This document shows positions 1 through 6,077 of a stretch of DNA of 13,272 nucleotides, one piece after another. The notes under the pieces are model-generated. The model was not told where the DNA came from. It was given only the letters and a program-made list of their open reading frames with translations, and made no database searches. The translations under genes were made by a program, and so were the position numbers. The DNA lies in assembly GCA_910585355.1 (NCBI GenBank), contig CAJUDN010000069.1:1-13272 (forward strand), read 5' to 3'. Every line of letters begins with the position of its first letter. Positions within the stretch are counted from its first letter, which is position 1. This stretch comes from an uncultured Lachnospiraceae bacterium. GTDB lineage: Bacteria > Bacillota_A > Clostridia > Lachnospirales > Lachnospiraceae.

Positions 1-40
1 CTTCACACAAGCTGATTTCGAAATGTACGCTGTAGTACTA

Positions 41-130
41 GAGCGTGTCTGAAAACTGCTTTCCTGATAGCACAAAGGAAAAATGCTCAAGGCGGCATCA
101 CTGCGCCTCTGTTTTTTCCTTGACACTCTC
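41..130. repeat. Small foldback element with terminator-like core
   Basis: Nested inverted repeats are visible. GAGCGTGTC (41-49) matches the complement of GACACTCTC (122-130) at 8 of 9 positions. AAGGAAAAA (75-83) is the exact complement of TTTTTCCTT (113-121). A small GC stem, AGGCG (90-94) with CGCCT (104-108), lies inside. The TTTTTT run at 112-117 after a GC stem means the plus strand could also end an upstream transcript. It may be a terminator of the gene left of the window, or a remnant of a MITE or insertion-sequence end. A 16-codon open stretch from the left edge to TGA at 50-52 could be the tail of that upstream gene, but it is too short to judge. Confidence 0.45.
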
Positions 131-161
131 GAAAAAGCATCCTCATCGAAACAGAACGATA

Positions 162-189
162 TTCAAGGCGCTGGTAAACTGCATATAGT
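162..189 (+). promoter_or_regulatory. Weak candidate glmM promoter
   Basis: TATAGT at 184-189 could be a -10 box. The sequence 16-17 bases upstream (TTCAAG, 162-167) is a poor -35 match. No better promoter was seen between the foldback element and glmM. Transcription may instead come from upstream of the window, since glmM often follows cdaA and ybbR-type genes in Firmicutes. Confidence 0.25.
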
Positions 190-199
190 AAAGAAAAGG

Positions 200-224
200 T
201 AACTGTGAGGATACGAAACAGTTA
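200..224 (+). other. Small hairpin in glmM leader
   Basis: TAACTGT (200-206) and ACAGTTA (218-224) form a perfect 7-bp stem around an 11-nt loop. It lies just upstream of the terminator-shaped hairpin at 237-281 and could be part of the same leader RNA. Confidence 0.4.
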
Positions 225-236
225 TAAGTAAGGGAT

Positions 237-281
237 AAAAAGCGGCTGGCCACGTGATCATTGGATCCAGGACCGCTTTTT
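237..281 (+). terminator. Terminator-like hairpin just before glmM
   Basis: AAAAAGCGG (237-245) pairs with CCGCTTTTT (273-281). The stem is extended by CTGG (246-249) with CCAG (267-270), leaving a 2-nt bulge on the 3' side. The 3' arm ends in five T residues, as in an intrinsic terminator. Only 29 bases separate it from the glmM start codon, which is too short for a separate promoter and leader. It therefore lies inside the glmM leader and may be a conditional attenuator, or a leaky terminator of an upstream transcript. Confidence 0.65.
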
Positions 282-310
282 AAGCCGTAATCCGAAGGGA
301 GAAAGTAAAA

Positions 311-1666
311 ATGGGAAAATATTTTGGAACGGACGGCTTTCGCGGGGAGGCCAATGTGGATTTGACAGTGGAACATGCATATAAGGTTGGAAGATTTCTC
401 GGCTGGTATTACGGGAAGCAGGCCAAGGGTGACCGCTGCCGAATCGTCATCGGAAAGGATACAAGGCGGTCCAGCTATATGTTTGAGTATTCCCTGGTAT
501 CTGGTCTTACAGCCTCCGGTGCGGATGTATATCTTCTGCATGTAACCACAACCCCTAGCGTGTCACATGTAATCCGTACAGAAGATTTTGACTGCGGCAT
601 CATGATTTCCGCCAGCCATAACCCCTATTATGACAACGGAATCAAAGTCATGAACGGCAGCGGTGAGAAGCTGGAGGAAAGCGTAATTGTTGAGATCGAA
701 AAGTACCTGGACGGAGAGATGGAAGAGCTGCCGCTGGCAAAGAGAGAGCATATCGGACGGACTCAGGACTTCGCGGCAGGACGGAACCGCTATATCGGAT
801 ATCTGATTTCCATTGCTACCCGTTCCTTTAAAGGGAAGAAGGTTGGGCTGGACTGTTCCAACGGGAGCGCCTCCTCTGTGGCCAAAAGTGTATTTGATGC
901 CCTCGGCGCAGATACTTATGTGATTAACAACGAGCCGGACGGACTGAATATCAACAAGAACTGCGGTTCCACGCACATTGAACGCTTTCAGGAATTTGTG
1001 CTGGAGAATCACCTGGATGTGGGATTTGCTTACGACGGAGATGCAGACCGCTGCATGGCGGTAGATGAAAACGGCCGGGTGGTGGATGGAGATCTGATTC
1101 TTTATATCTGCGGCAAGTATATGAAGGAGCAGGGACTTTTAAGAAACAATAAAATTGTTACCACGGTTATGTCAAATATGGGTCTTTATAAGGCGCTGGA
1201 CCGGGAAGGAATCGGGTATGAGAAAACGGCTGTGGGCGATAAATACGTATATGAAAATATGGTCCAAACCGGAAACTGCCTGGGCGGCGAGCAGTCGGGA
1301 CACATTATTTTCAGCAAATATGCATCTACCGGCGATGGCATTTTAACATCTTTAAAGGTGATGGAAGTTATGCTGGAGAAGAAGCAGCCGCTTTCCAAGC
1401 TGGCGTCTGAAGTGACAATTCTGCCACAGCTTTTAAAGAATGTGCGCGTGGCTGATAAGGCGGCCGCGTTGGGGGATGAGGATGTGAAGGCAGCCGCTTC
1501 CGGAGTGGAGAAAGCCCTTGGAAATGATGGGCGGCTTCTCCTGCGTCAGAGCGGAACAGAGCCGTTGATCCGCGTAATGGTGGAGGCCGAAACCCCGGAG
1601 CTTTGCGAGAAGTATGTGGATCAGGTGATCGAGGCCATGAAGGAAAAGGGACACGTGATCGGTTAA
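311..1666 (+). CDS. glmM: Phosphoglucosamine mutase GlmM
   Basis: Converts glucosamine-6-phosphate to glucosamine-1-phosphate in the cytoplasm, the step before UDP-GlcNAc and peptidoglycan precursor synthesis. The 451 residues match the usual family length of about 445-450. The four hallmarks of the alpha-phosphohexomutase superfamily are present in order. The active-site loop ISASHNPYYDNG carries the phosphoserine, Ser102. The metal loop DGDADR has Asp242, Asp244 and Asp246. The sugar-binding loop GGEQSGH has Glu327 and Ser329. The C-terminal phosphate-binding loop RQSGTEPLIR spans 412-421. The ISASHN form, and the length, favour GlmM over phosphomannomutase. The start is supported by AAGGGAG about 10 bases upstream. 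In many Firmicutes glmM follows cdaA (c-di-AMP synthase) and ybbR, but any such genes would lie left of the window. A terminator-shaped hairpin precedes it and a real terminator follows it, so it can be a single transcription unit. Confidence 0.95.
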   Translation: MGKYFGTDGFRGEANVDLTVEHAYKVGRFLGWYYGKQAKGDRCRIVIGKDTRRSSYMFEYSLVSGLTASGADVYLLHVTTTPSVSHVIRTEDFDCGIMISASHNPYYDNGIKVMNGSGEKLEESVIVEIEKYLDGEMEELPLAKREHIGRTQDFAAGRNRYIGYLISIATRSFKGKKVGLDCSNGSASSVAKSVFDALGADTYVINNEPDGLNINKNCGSTHIERFQEFVLENHLDVGFAYDGDADRCMAVDENGRVVDGDLILYICGKYMKEQGLLRNNKIVTTVMSNMGLYKALDREGIGYEKTAVGDKYVYENMVQTGNCLGGEQSGHIIFSKYASTGDGILTSLKVMEVMLEKKQPLSKLASEVTILPQLLKNVRVADKAAALGDEDVKAAASGVEKALGNDGRLLLRQSGTEPLIRVMVEAETPELCEKYVDQVIEAMKEKGHVIG

Positions 1667-1672
1667 GGACAT

Positions 1673-1715
1673 AAATGCCGGAGATGCCGTCAGGGAGCGG
1701 CAGCCCCGGCATTTT
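1673..1715 (+). terminator. glmM intrinsic terminator
   Basis: The outer stem is AAATGCCGG (1673-1681) with CCGGCATTT (1706-1714). The inner stem is TGCCG (1685-1689) with CGGCA (1698-1702). They are separated by a symmetric 3x3 internal loop. T-rich sequence follows, starting 7 bases after the glmM stop. Confidence 0.85.
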
Positions 1716-1751
1716 AGATTTTGTGCATTTTTTAATTTTCAGACACACTCC

Positions 1752-1913
1752 AGTGCTCCGTCCAGACAGAAAGTGAAGTTATGGATTGTCTGATGCGTGA
1801 CAGTGCCAGGCAAAATTTCGACGGCGATGTGGGGCCATCGACTAGAAATTTTAACGACGCAATGGTGCGTGACAGGCAGTTCACAACTACGATTTCTGTC
1901 TGGATGGAGCACT
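1752..1913. repeat. 162-bp imperfect palindrome (MITE-like or RNA fold)
   Basis: The 21-base arms at 1752-1772 and 1893-1913 are complementary at 20 positions plus one G-T pair (1760/1905). Further inside are GTGAA (1773-1777) with TTCAC (1880-1884), AAAATTTC (1812-1819) with GAAATTTT (1845-1852), and CGATG (1825-1829) with CATCG (1836-1840). A 10-bp direct repeat TGCGTGACAG occurs at 1794 and 1866. The whole segment can fold into one long hairpin as DNA or RNA. No convincing target-site duplication flanks it and no credible gene lies in it. It could be a non-autonomous miniature transposable element or a structured RNA. Confidence 0.75.
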
Positions 1914-1918
1914 AGCTT

Positions 1919-1946
1919 CCGGTCAATAAACAAAGGGATTGACCGG
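1919..1946. other. Perfect 9-bp hairpin beside the palindrome
   Basis: CCGGTCAAT (1919-1927) and ATTGACCGG (1938-1946) form a perfect stem with a 10-nt purine-rich loop. It starts 5 bases after the 162-bp palindrome. No T run follows on the plus strand, so it is not a plain terminator. It may be an operator for a dimeric regulator of the downstream promoters, or part of the neighbouring element. Confidence 0.5.
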
Positions 1947-1969
1947 GGAGTGAACAGAAATGGAATATC

Positions 1970-1978
1970 TGCTATAAT
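1970..1978 (+). promoter_or_regulatory. Extended -10 promoter upstream of leuA
   Basis: TGCTATAAT fits the extended -10 pattern TGnTATAAT. The -35 position (GTGAAC, 1950-1955, 17-base spacing) is weak, as is common for extended -10 promoters. It would give a leuA leader about 50 nt longer than the promoter at 1994. Confidence 0.45.
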
Positions 1979-1993
1979 ATTTTGATATGGCTG

Positions 1994-2022
1994 TTGACTT
2001 GCACATGGGAAATGGTTATGTT
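1994..2022 (+). promoter_or_regulatory. Candidate leuA promoter
   Basis: TTGACT (1994-1999) and TATGTT (2017-2022) are separated by 17 bases, with predicted initiation near 2029. This gives an untranslated leader of about 235 nt before the leuA start codon. Confidence 0.55.
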
Positions 2023-2028
2023 AGAATA

Positions 2029-2263
2029 AAATAACGCCTTTGGGCGGACTCTAACAGTAAAGGACTGATGAGAATGGGGTTAGACCTAAGAGTGTAACAT
2101 TATTTATTGTACAGAAATACAGTGTGGTTTACCGACTCCGTGGCCGGCGACTATGAAAAAACATACCCATTCGGGTATCCCGTAATGCAAGCCCTCGTGA
2201 TGGGCGTCCGGCTTTCGCCGAACGACAGGGTTTATGAAAAAAATTAAAACGGAGGAGAGAACC
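2029..2263 (+). promoter_or_regulatory. Structured leuA leader, class unknown
   Basis: Several stems are visible: CGCC/GGCG (2035-2046); TCTAAC (2050-2055) with GTTAGA (2079-2084); ATACCC/GGGTAT (2163-2178); GCCC/GGGC (2191-2205); and CGGC/GCCG (2209-2220). The last competes with a long-range pairing of CGGCGA (2145-2150) with TCGCCG (2215-2220). CTCCGT (2136-2141) is the exact complement of ACGGAG (2249-2254) at the leuA ribosome binding site, so translational control is possible. There is no T-box sequence and no terminator T run. I do not recognise a known riboswitch. Confidence 0.45.
2074..2097 (+). CDS. Possible leucine leader peptide MGLDLRV
   Basis: A seven-codon reading frame preceded by AAAGGA (2059-2064), 9 bases from the ATG. 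Two of its seven codons are leucine (TTA at 2080, CTA at 2086). Those codons lie exactly in the 3' arm of the hairpin TCTAAC/GTTAGA, whose loop contains the candidate ribosome binding site. An in-frame ATG at 2068 would give a 9-residue version. The arrangement resembles amino-acid attenuation leaders of leucine operons. With so short a frame, chance is a serious alternative. Confidence 0.3.
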   Translation: MGLDLRV

Positions 2264-3934
2264 ATGTTGAATGTAAAGAGATATCAGAGAGTACCGGTGG
2301 TACATTACCCGGAACGAGAATGGCCCGGTAAGGAGATTGAGAAAGCGCCGATCTGGTGCAGTGTGGACTTAAGAGATGGAAACCAGGCTCTGGTGGAGCC
2401 CATGGTAGTGGAAGAGAAGGTAGAAATGTTTAACCTTCTGGTGAAGATGGGCTTTAAGGAAATAGAAATCGGTTTCCCTGCGGCTTCCCAAATTGAGTTT
2501 GACTTTTTAAGACAGCTTGTGGAGAGGAACATGATTCCTGACGATGTGACAGTGCAGGTTCTGACTCAGTGCAGAGATCATCTGGTAAAGAGAACTTTTG
2601 AGTCTATCCAGGGAATTAAAAAGGCTGTTGTACATATTTATAATTCCACATCCACTCTTCAGCGAGACGTGGTGTTTCACATGGATCGGGATGAAATCAG
2701 GCAGATTGCCGTTGACGGCGTTGGGATGGTAAAAAAATATATGGCGGATTATGACGGTGAAGTAATCCTGGAATATTCTCCGGAGAGCTTTACGGGAACG
2801 GAGCTGGACTTTGCGCTGGATGTCTGTAATGCGGTTCAGAAAGCCTGGGGTCCCACGCCGGATAAGAAGATGATTATTAACCTGCCTTCAACAGTTGAGA
2901 TGACAACGCCCAATGTATACGCGGATCAGATTGAGTGGATGATTAAGCATCTGGACAATCGTGAAAGCATTGTTGTGAGCGTCCATCCTCACAATGACCG
3001 GGGAACCGGTGTGGCCGCCACGGAGCTTGCGTTGTTAGCCGGAGCGGACCGGGTGGAAGGAACTTTGTTTGGGAATGGTGAGAGAACTGGAAATGTGGAT
3101 GTGCTGACGCTGGCTTACAACATGTTCTCTCAGGGGATTGATCCAAAGCTGGAAATTTCCGATATTAAGAAAATTGCGGAGGTCTACGAGCGCTGCACCA
3201 AGATGCATATTGATCCCCGTCATCCGTATGCCGGTAAGCTGGTATTTACCGCTTTCTCCGGTTCTCATCAGGATGCTATCAACAAAGGAATGCATGCCCT
3301 TCTGGAGCGTCAGAGCAAGGTTTGGCAGGTTCCCTATCTGCCCATCGACCCGTCGGATATCGGCCGGGAATATGAACCGGTTGTTCGCATCAACAGCCAG
3401 TCCGGAAAGGGCGGCGTGGCCTTTGTTATGGATTCCTTCTTTGGCTTTAAACTGCCCCGCGGTATGCATAAGGAGTTTGCGGACATTATCCAGAAAATTG
3501 CCGAAGAGCAGGGAGAAGTGGCGCCAGAGCAGATCATGGAAGAGTTCCGCAGGCATTATCTGGAGAAAAAGGAACCGTACCACTTCAAAAAGTGTAAAAT
3601 TACAGATTTTGAGTCTGAGGGTGATTTTACAACCGTGGCAGTTGTGACCTATACGGACCATGGCGTTGCCAAACAGTTTGAAGGCGTCGGAAACGGCCCC
3701 ATTGACGCGGTGCAGCGGGGGCTGGAGGAAGAGCTGGGAATCAATATAAGGGTACTGGATTACAGTGAGCACGCACTGACCTCCGGTTCCGGTGCACAGG
3801 CAGCTTCCTATATCCATGTGATGGATCAGGATACCAAACGGGCTACCTATGGGGTCGGTATCAGTTCCAACATTACGAGGGCTTCCCTGCGCGGAATTTT
3901 CAGCGCGGTGAACCGTCTGACAGGGGAAAAGTAA
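2264..3934 (+). CDS. leuA: 2-isopropylmalate synthase LeuA, yeast-type
   Basis: Condenses acetyl-CoA with 2-oxoisovalerate to form 2-isopropylmalate, the first committed step of leucine synthesis. From the chosen start it has 556 residues, the size of the longer (yeast/actinobacterial-like) LeuA class rather than the 390-520-residue forms. The N-terminal TIM barrel shows the metal/catalytic segment SVDLRDGNQAL with Arg37 and Asp38, the HPHND motif (His241, His243) and GNGERTGN at 270-277. The C-terminal regulatory domain, roughly 430-556, contains GSGAQAASYIHV, the region that binds feedback leucine in this family. The ATG at 2264 is preferred because GGAGG (2251-2255) sits 8 bases before it. 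The upstream in-frame ATG at 2234 would place that ribosome binding site inside the gene. It stands alone here, without leuBCD beside it, and has a long leader and its own terminator. Confidence 0.95.
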   Translation: MLNVKRYQRVPVVHYPEREWPGKEIEKAPIWCSVDLRDGNQALVEPMVVEEKVEMFNLLVKMGFKEIEIGFPAASQIEFDFLRQLVERNMIPDDVTVQVLTQCRDHLVKRTFESIQGIKKAVVHIYNSTSTLQRDVVFHMDRDEIRQIAVDGVGMVKKYMADYDGEVILEYSPESFTGTELDFALDVCNAVQKAWGPTPDKKMIINLPSTVEMTTPNVYADQIEWMIKHLDNRESIVVSVHPHNDRGTGVAATELALLAGADRVEGTLFGNGERTGNVDVLTLAYNMFSQGIDPKLEISDIKKIAEVYERCTKMHIDPRHPYAGKLVFTAFSGSHQDAINKGMHALLERQSKVWQVPYLPIDPSDIGREYEPVVRINSQSGKGGVAFVMDSFFGFKLPRGMHKEFADIIQKIAEEQGEVAPEQIMEEFRRHYLEKKEPYHFKKCKITDFESEGDFTTVAVVTYTDHGVAKQFEGVGNGPIDAVQRGLEEELGINIRVLDYSEHALTSGSGAQAASYIHVMDQDTKRATYGVGISSNITRASLRGIFSAVNRLTGEK

Positions 3935-3972
3935 AAGAAGTTTCGGGGGTACCGGACAGTTTCAAGTAAGAG

Positions 3973-4011
3973 GGCAGCTATGAACAGAATTGTCATAGCT
4001 GCCGCTTTTTT
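3973..4011 (+). terminator. leuA intrinsic terminator
   Basis: GGCAGCTATGA (3973-3983) and TCATAGCTGCC (3993-4003) form a perfect 11-bp stem with a 9-nt loop, followed by GCTTTTTTG. It starts 38 bases after the leuA stop. Confidence 0.92.
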
Positions 4012-4055
4012 GCCCTGAATATGTCAGATAATTGTAAGGTAAAACGAAGAAAAAG

Positions 4056-4081
4056 TTTGCAATTATATGATATATTATAAA
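4056..4081 (+). promoter_or_regulatory. AT-rich promoter region of the wall protein gene
   Basis: The stretch 4050-4090 is strongly AT-rich, with TTTGCA (4056-4061) and TATAAA (4076-4081). The spacing of 14 bases is shorter than ideal, so the exact boxes are uncertain. A promoter is expected here because a strong terminator lies just upstream and the next gene starts at 4132. Confidence 0.3.
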
Positions 4082-4131
4082 TACAAAGTAAAATAAGTGT
4101 ATGAAATCTTGAGTGTTCAGGAGGGTAAAAT

Positions 4132-5379
4132 ATGAAAATGAGAAAAATTTTATTTGTTTTGACAATTACAGCGGCAATGTCAATGGGAATGACGACGACC
4201 TCTTTGGCGGATTGGTCAGAGAGCGGCGGGCGATGGTACTATTACAACGACAACAGTGGAAAAATGGTTCAGAACGACTGGGTAAAATACAATGATAAAT
4301 GGTATTACATGGACTCCAATGGCGTTATGGCTACAGACAGCTTTATTGATGATACCTATTATGTGAATGCCAATGGAACCATGGTGAACGATGGCTGGGT
4401 ATTTTTTAAAGACAGATGGAGCAGCGAGGGGGGCTGGCGCTATTTTGGAAGCAATGGCCGGGCTGTTGCAGACGGCTGGAAGAATATCGGAGATACGCGG
4501 TATCACTTCACGGATACAGTTATGGATACCGGGTGGTATCATAGCGGAGATGCGACCTATTATCTGGGAAACAGCGGTGCCATGACGACCGGATGGAGAA
4601 GAATCCAGGGTGAGGACGATGACTGGGGAGAAAGCTGGTACTACTTTGGAAACACCGGAAAAATGGAATACGGTACAGAAAAGAAAATCAGCGGCGAAAC
4701 CTATATTTTTGACGACGAAGGAAGGCTGCTGACCGGATGGGTGAACCCCTCGGATGGAAGCTCTTCCGGGCGCGATGATCTTACCGCAACTAAGATCGAT
4801 TCTCTGAAATATTACAGAAGCGGCGGCCAGAGAGCGGATGGATGGTTATGGTTAATGTCTCCGGATGGAGAAGATGAATACTGGTATTTCTTCAAGGATG
4901 GCCGGGCCTATTCCTCCGGACACGGTACAACAGCGATTGGTTCCTATGGCATGGCGAAAATTAAGAGCGAAACCTACTGCTTCAATTCCAGAGGACAGAT
5001 GGTGACAGGAATGGTTGAGATAAGCGACGGGAGAAAATTTTACTTTGATCCGGATAGCGGAAAGATGCGTACAGGGCGTGTTGTGGTAAATGATGATAAT
5101 CATGACAATGAGGTGTTCTATTTCACTACCACAGGAAGTCTTGGCAATAAAGGCGACGGGTTTACAGGAGTAAAGGATGGAAGCCTTTATGACGAAGGAA
5201 ATCTGATACAGGCCGAAGAGGGAATGAAGTATGAGATGGTATCTGTTGGCGGAAAGAACTATGTGGTGAATGAACAGGGGAAGGTGAAGACCAGCGGTAC
5301 CGTTACGGATGCTGACGGCGTGAAATATAAAATTACCAAAGAGAGTGACGGAACCTATAAGATTGAAGTTATAAAATAG
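4132..5379 (+). CDS. Secreted choline/cell-wall-binding repeat protein
   Basis: A 415-residue exported protein. The signal peptide is typical: MKMRK, a hydrophobic stretch, then SLA before Asp27, so cleavage after Ala26 is likely. The mature part is almost entirely tandem repeats of about 20 residues with the aromatic-glycine pattern of cell-wall/choline-binding repeats, for example GRWYYYNDNSGKM, DKWYYMDSNGVM, ATYYLGNSGAMTTGW and ESWYYFGNTGKM. The repeats run from about residue 28 to 310, become irregular, and end in a charged 60-residue tail without aromatic repeats. No hydrolase, glucosyltransferase or adhesin domain can be seen, so a catalytic role is unsupported. In this family such repeats bind choline-substituted teichoic acids or other wall glycans. 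AGGAGGG (4119-4125) precedes the ATG by 6 bases. The gene has terminators on both sides and is probably a single unit. Confidence 0.88.
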   Translation: MKMRKILFVLTITAAMSMGMTTTSLADWSESGGRWYYYNDNSGKMVQNDWVKYNDKWYYMDSNGVMATDSFIDDTYYVNANGTMVNDGWVFFKDRWSSEGGWRYFGSNGRAVADGWKNIGDTRYHFTDTVMDTGWYHSGDATYYLGNSGAMTTGWRRIQGEDDDWGESWYYFGNTGKMEYGTEKKISGETYIFDDEGRLLTGWVNPSDGSSSGRDDLTATKIDSLKYYRSGGQRADGWLWLMSPDGEDEYWYFFKDGRAYSSGHGTTAIGSYGMAKIKSETYCFNSRGQMVTGMVEISDGRKFYFDPDSGKMRTGRVVVNDDNHDNEVFYFTTTGSLGNKGDGFTGVKDGSLYDEGNLIQAEEGMKYEMVSVGGKNYVVNEQGKVKTSGTVTDADGVKYKITKESDGTYKIEVIK

Positions 5380-5523
5380 GAAGTAACGGTTCGGCCTTGC
5401 ATCTTCTCGCCTGTGTACCGCAGACAGGAAACACGCGGCGTCTGCCTTATGAAAACTATATCCGGAAAGAGACTGCTCCGAAAAACATTTTAAGTAATGT
5501 CCCATAGATAAAGATTTTGAATG

Positions 5524-5552
5524 AGCCTGCCTTTTGGCGGGCTTGTTTTCTT
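5524..5552 (+). terminator. Terminator of the wall protein gene
   Basis: AGCCTGCC (5524-5531), loop TTTT, GGCGGGCT (5536-5543; one G-T pair), followed by TGTTTTCTTG. It lies about 145 bases after the stop. The intervening stretch has no gene but holds a small inverted repeat, GCAGAC (5420-5425) with GTCTGC (5440-5445). Confidence 0.8.
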
Positions 5553-5553
5553 G

Positions 5554-5957
5554 TTCCATTTCACAGCTCATTTCACAGGAAAGTACATGTCACGTTAATG
5601 CATGAAAGTAAGATGGAAGAAGGTCTTTCCCATAAAACAAAAAGTACTTCGTGCATGGACGCAACATATTTTTTAACTGTGATATAATTAAAGAAGCACT
5701 GTTTTGGATGAATAATTATGTTTACCTCTGACATTTTAGTATTATCGGGTATTTTGGGCATGCCACCGAAGAGCCGGAACCTGACTGACAATTTACCATG
5801 ATATATATTCCCCTCTTTACAGCGGGAAATCAAAGGCCGGGTCTGTTGTCTGAAGGAGAGGGATCTGGCTGCAGGTAGGCGAGCAGCCGGCGCTGCGTGC
5901 CGGGGGCGTGAAAAAGAGGGAGCCATTCAGGGGGAGAAAACTTAAATATTAAAAAGA
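5554..5957. other. Gene-free stretch before uvrA
   Basis: No convincing coding region was found on either strand. The minus-strand open frame across 5573-5926 lacks a ribosome binding site and its protein resembles no family I know. The left part is AT-rich and contains the extended -10 element at 5680. The right part (about 5820-5905) is GC-rich, with GCAGC/GCTGC (5884-5897) able to form a small hairpin. A 27-codon plus-strand frame at 5718-5801 has no ribosome binding site. If the 5680 promoter is active, the product may be a noncoding transcript. Confidence 0.4.
5680..5688 (+). promoter_or_regulatory. Extended -10 promoter of unknown target
   Basis: TGATATAAT fits TGnTATAAT. No good -35 is present. 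The nearest recognisable gene downstream is uvrA, about 390 bases away with its own promoter. The element therefore points either to a very long leader or to a separate small RNA. Confidence 0.4.
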
Positions 5958-5988
5958 AGCGGAAAGAACAAAAAAGAACAGAAAGAAC
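5953..5988 (+). repeat. Helically phased AAAGAAC repeats
   Basis: AAAGAAG/C occurs at 5953, 5963, 5973 and 5982, spaced 10, 10 and 9 bases, in a purine-only tract immediately before the LexA box. The phasing matches one DNA turn. It could cause DNA bending or act as an upstream promoter element, or it may be a simple A/G-rich repeat. Confidence 0.5.
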
Positions 5989-6001
5989 GAACAAATGTTT
6001 G
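5988..6001 (+). promoter_or_regulatory. LexA (SOS) operator at uvrA
   Basis: CGAACAAATGTTTG differs by one base from the Gram-positive LexA consensus CGAAC-N4-GTTCG. It overlaps the -35 box of the uvrA promoter, so bound LexA would block RNA polymerase. This fits the known SOS control of uvrA. Confidence 0.85.
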
Positions 6002-6027
6002 CATATTAAAAAAGATTGTGATATACT
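5999..6027 (+). promoter_or_regulatory. uvrA promoter
   Basis: TTGCAT (5999-6004), a 17-base spacer, and TATACT (6022-6027), with TGA directly before the -10 (extended -10). Initiation is predicted near 6034, giving a leader of about 44 nt. Confidence 0.8.
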
Positions 6028-6077
6028 ATGGATACTCAGTATTTGAAGACGAAACGAGCATATAAAGGAGTGTTATA

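Noticed and set aside
1960..1977. Mini frame MEYLL as a leucine leader peptide
   Set aside because: It overlaps the extended -10 box and lies upstream of both predicted leuA start sites, so it would not be transcribed from them.
2065..2072. CTGATGAG resembling the conserved core of a hammerhead ribozyme
   Set aside because: The required following stem II, GAAA segment and cleavage-site arrangement are not present at suitable distances.
2145..2220. Three-stem fold with ATGCAAGCC, loosely like a cyclic-di-GMP-I riboswitch
   Set aside because: The conserved 5' core and GNRA-type loop of that family are missing, and the similarity is limited to a few bases.
2234..2263. Alternative upstream leuA start at 2234
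   Set aside because: It would put the strong GGAGG ribosome binding site inside the coding region, and the ATG at 2234 has no good ribosome binding site of its own.
3035..3817. Long minus-strand open frame inside leuA
   Set aside because: It is the antisense shadow of a well-supported gene, with no ribosome binding site or family resemblance.
4852..5571. Minus-strand open frame opposite the wall protein
   Set aside because: It overlaps a strongly supported secreted repeat protein and its terminator; it is a mirror of the repeats.
5573..5926. Minus-strand 117-residue open frame before uvrA
   Set aside because: There is no ribosome binding site, its composition is unlike the real genes here, and no motifs were recognised.
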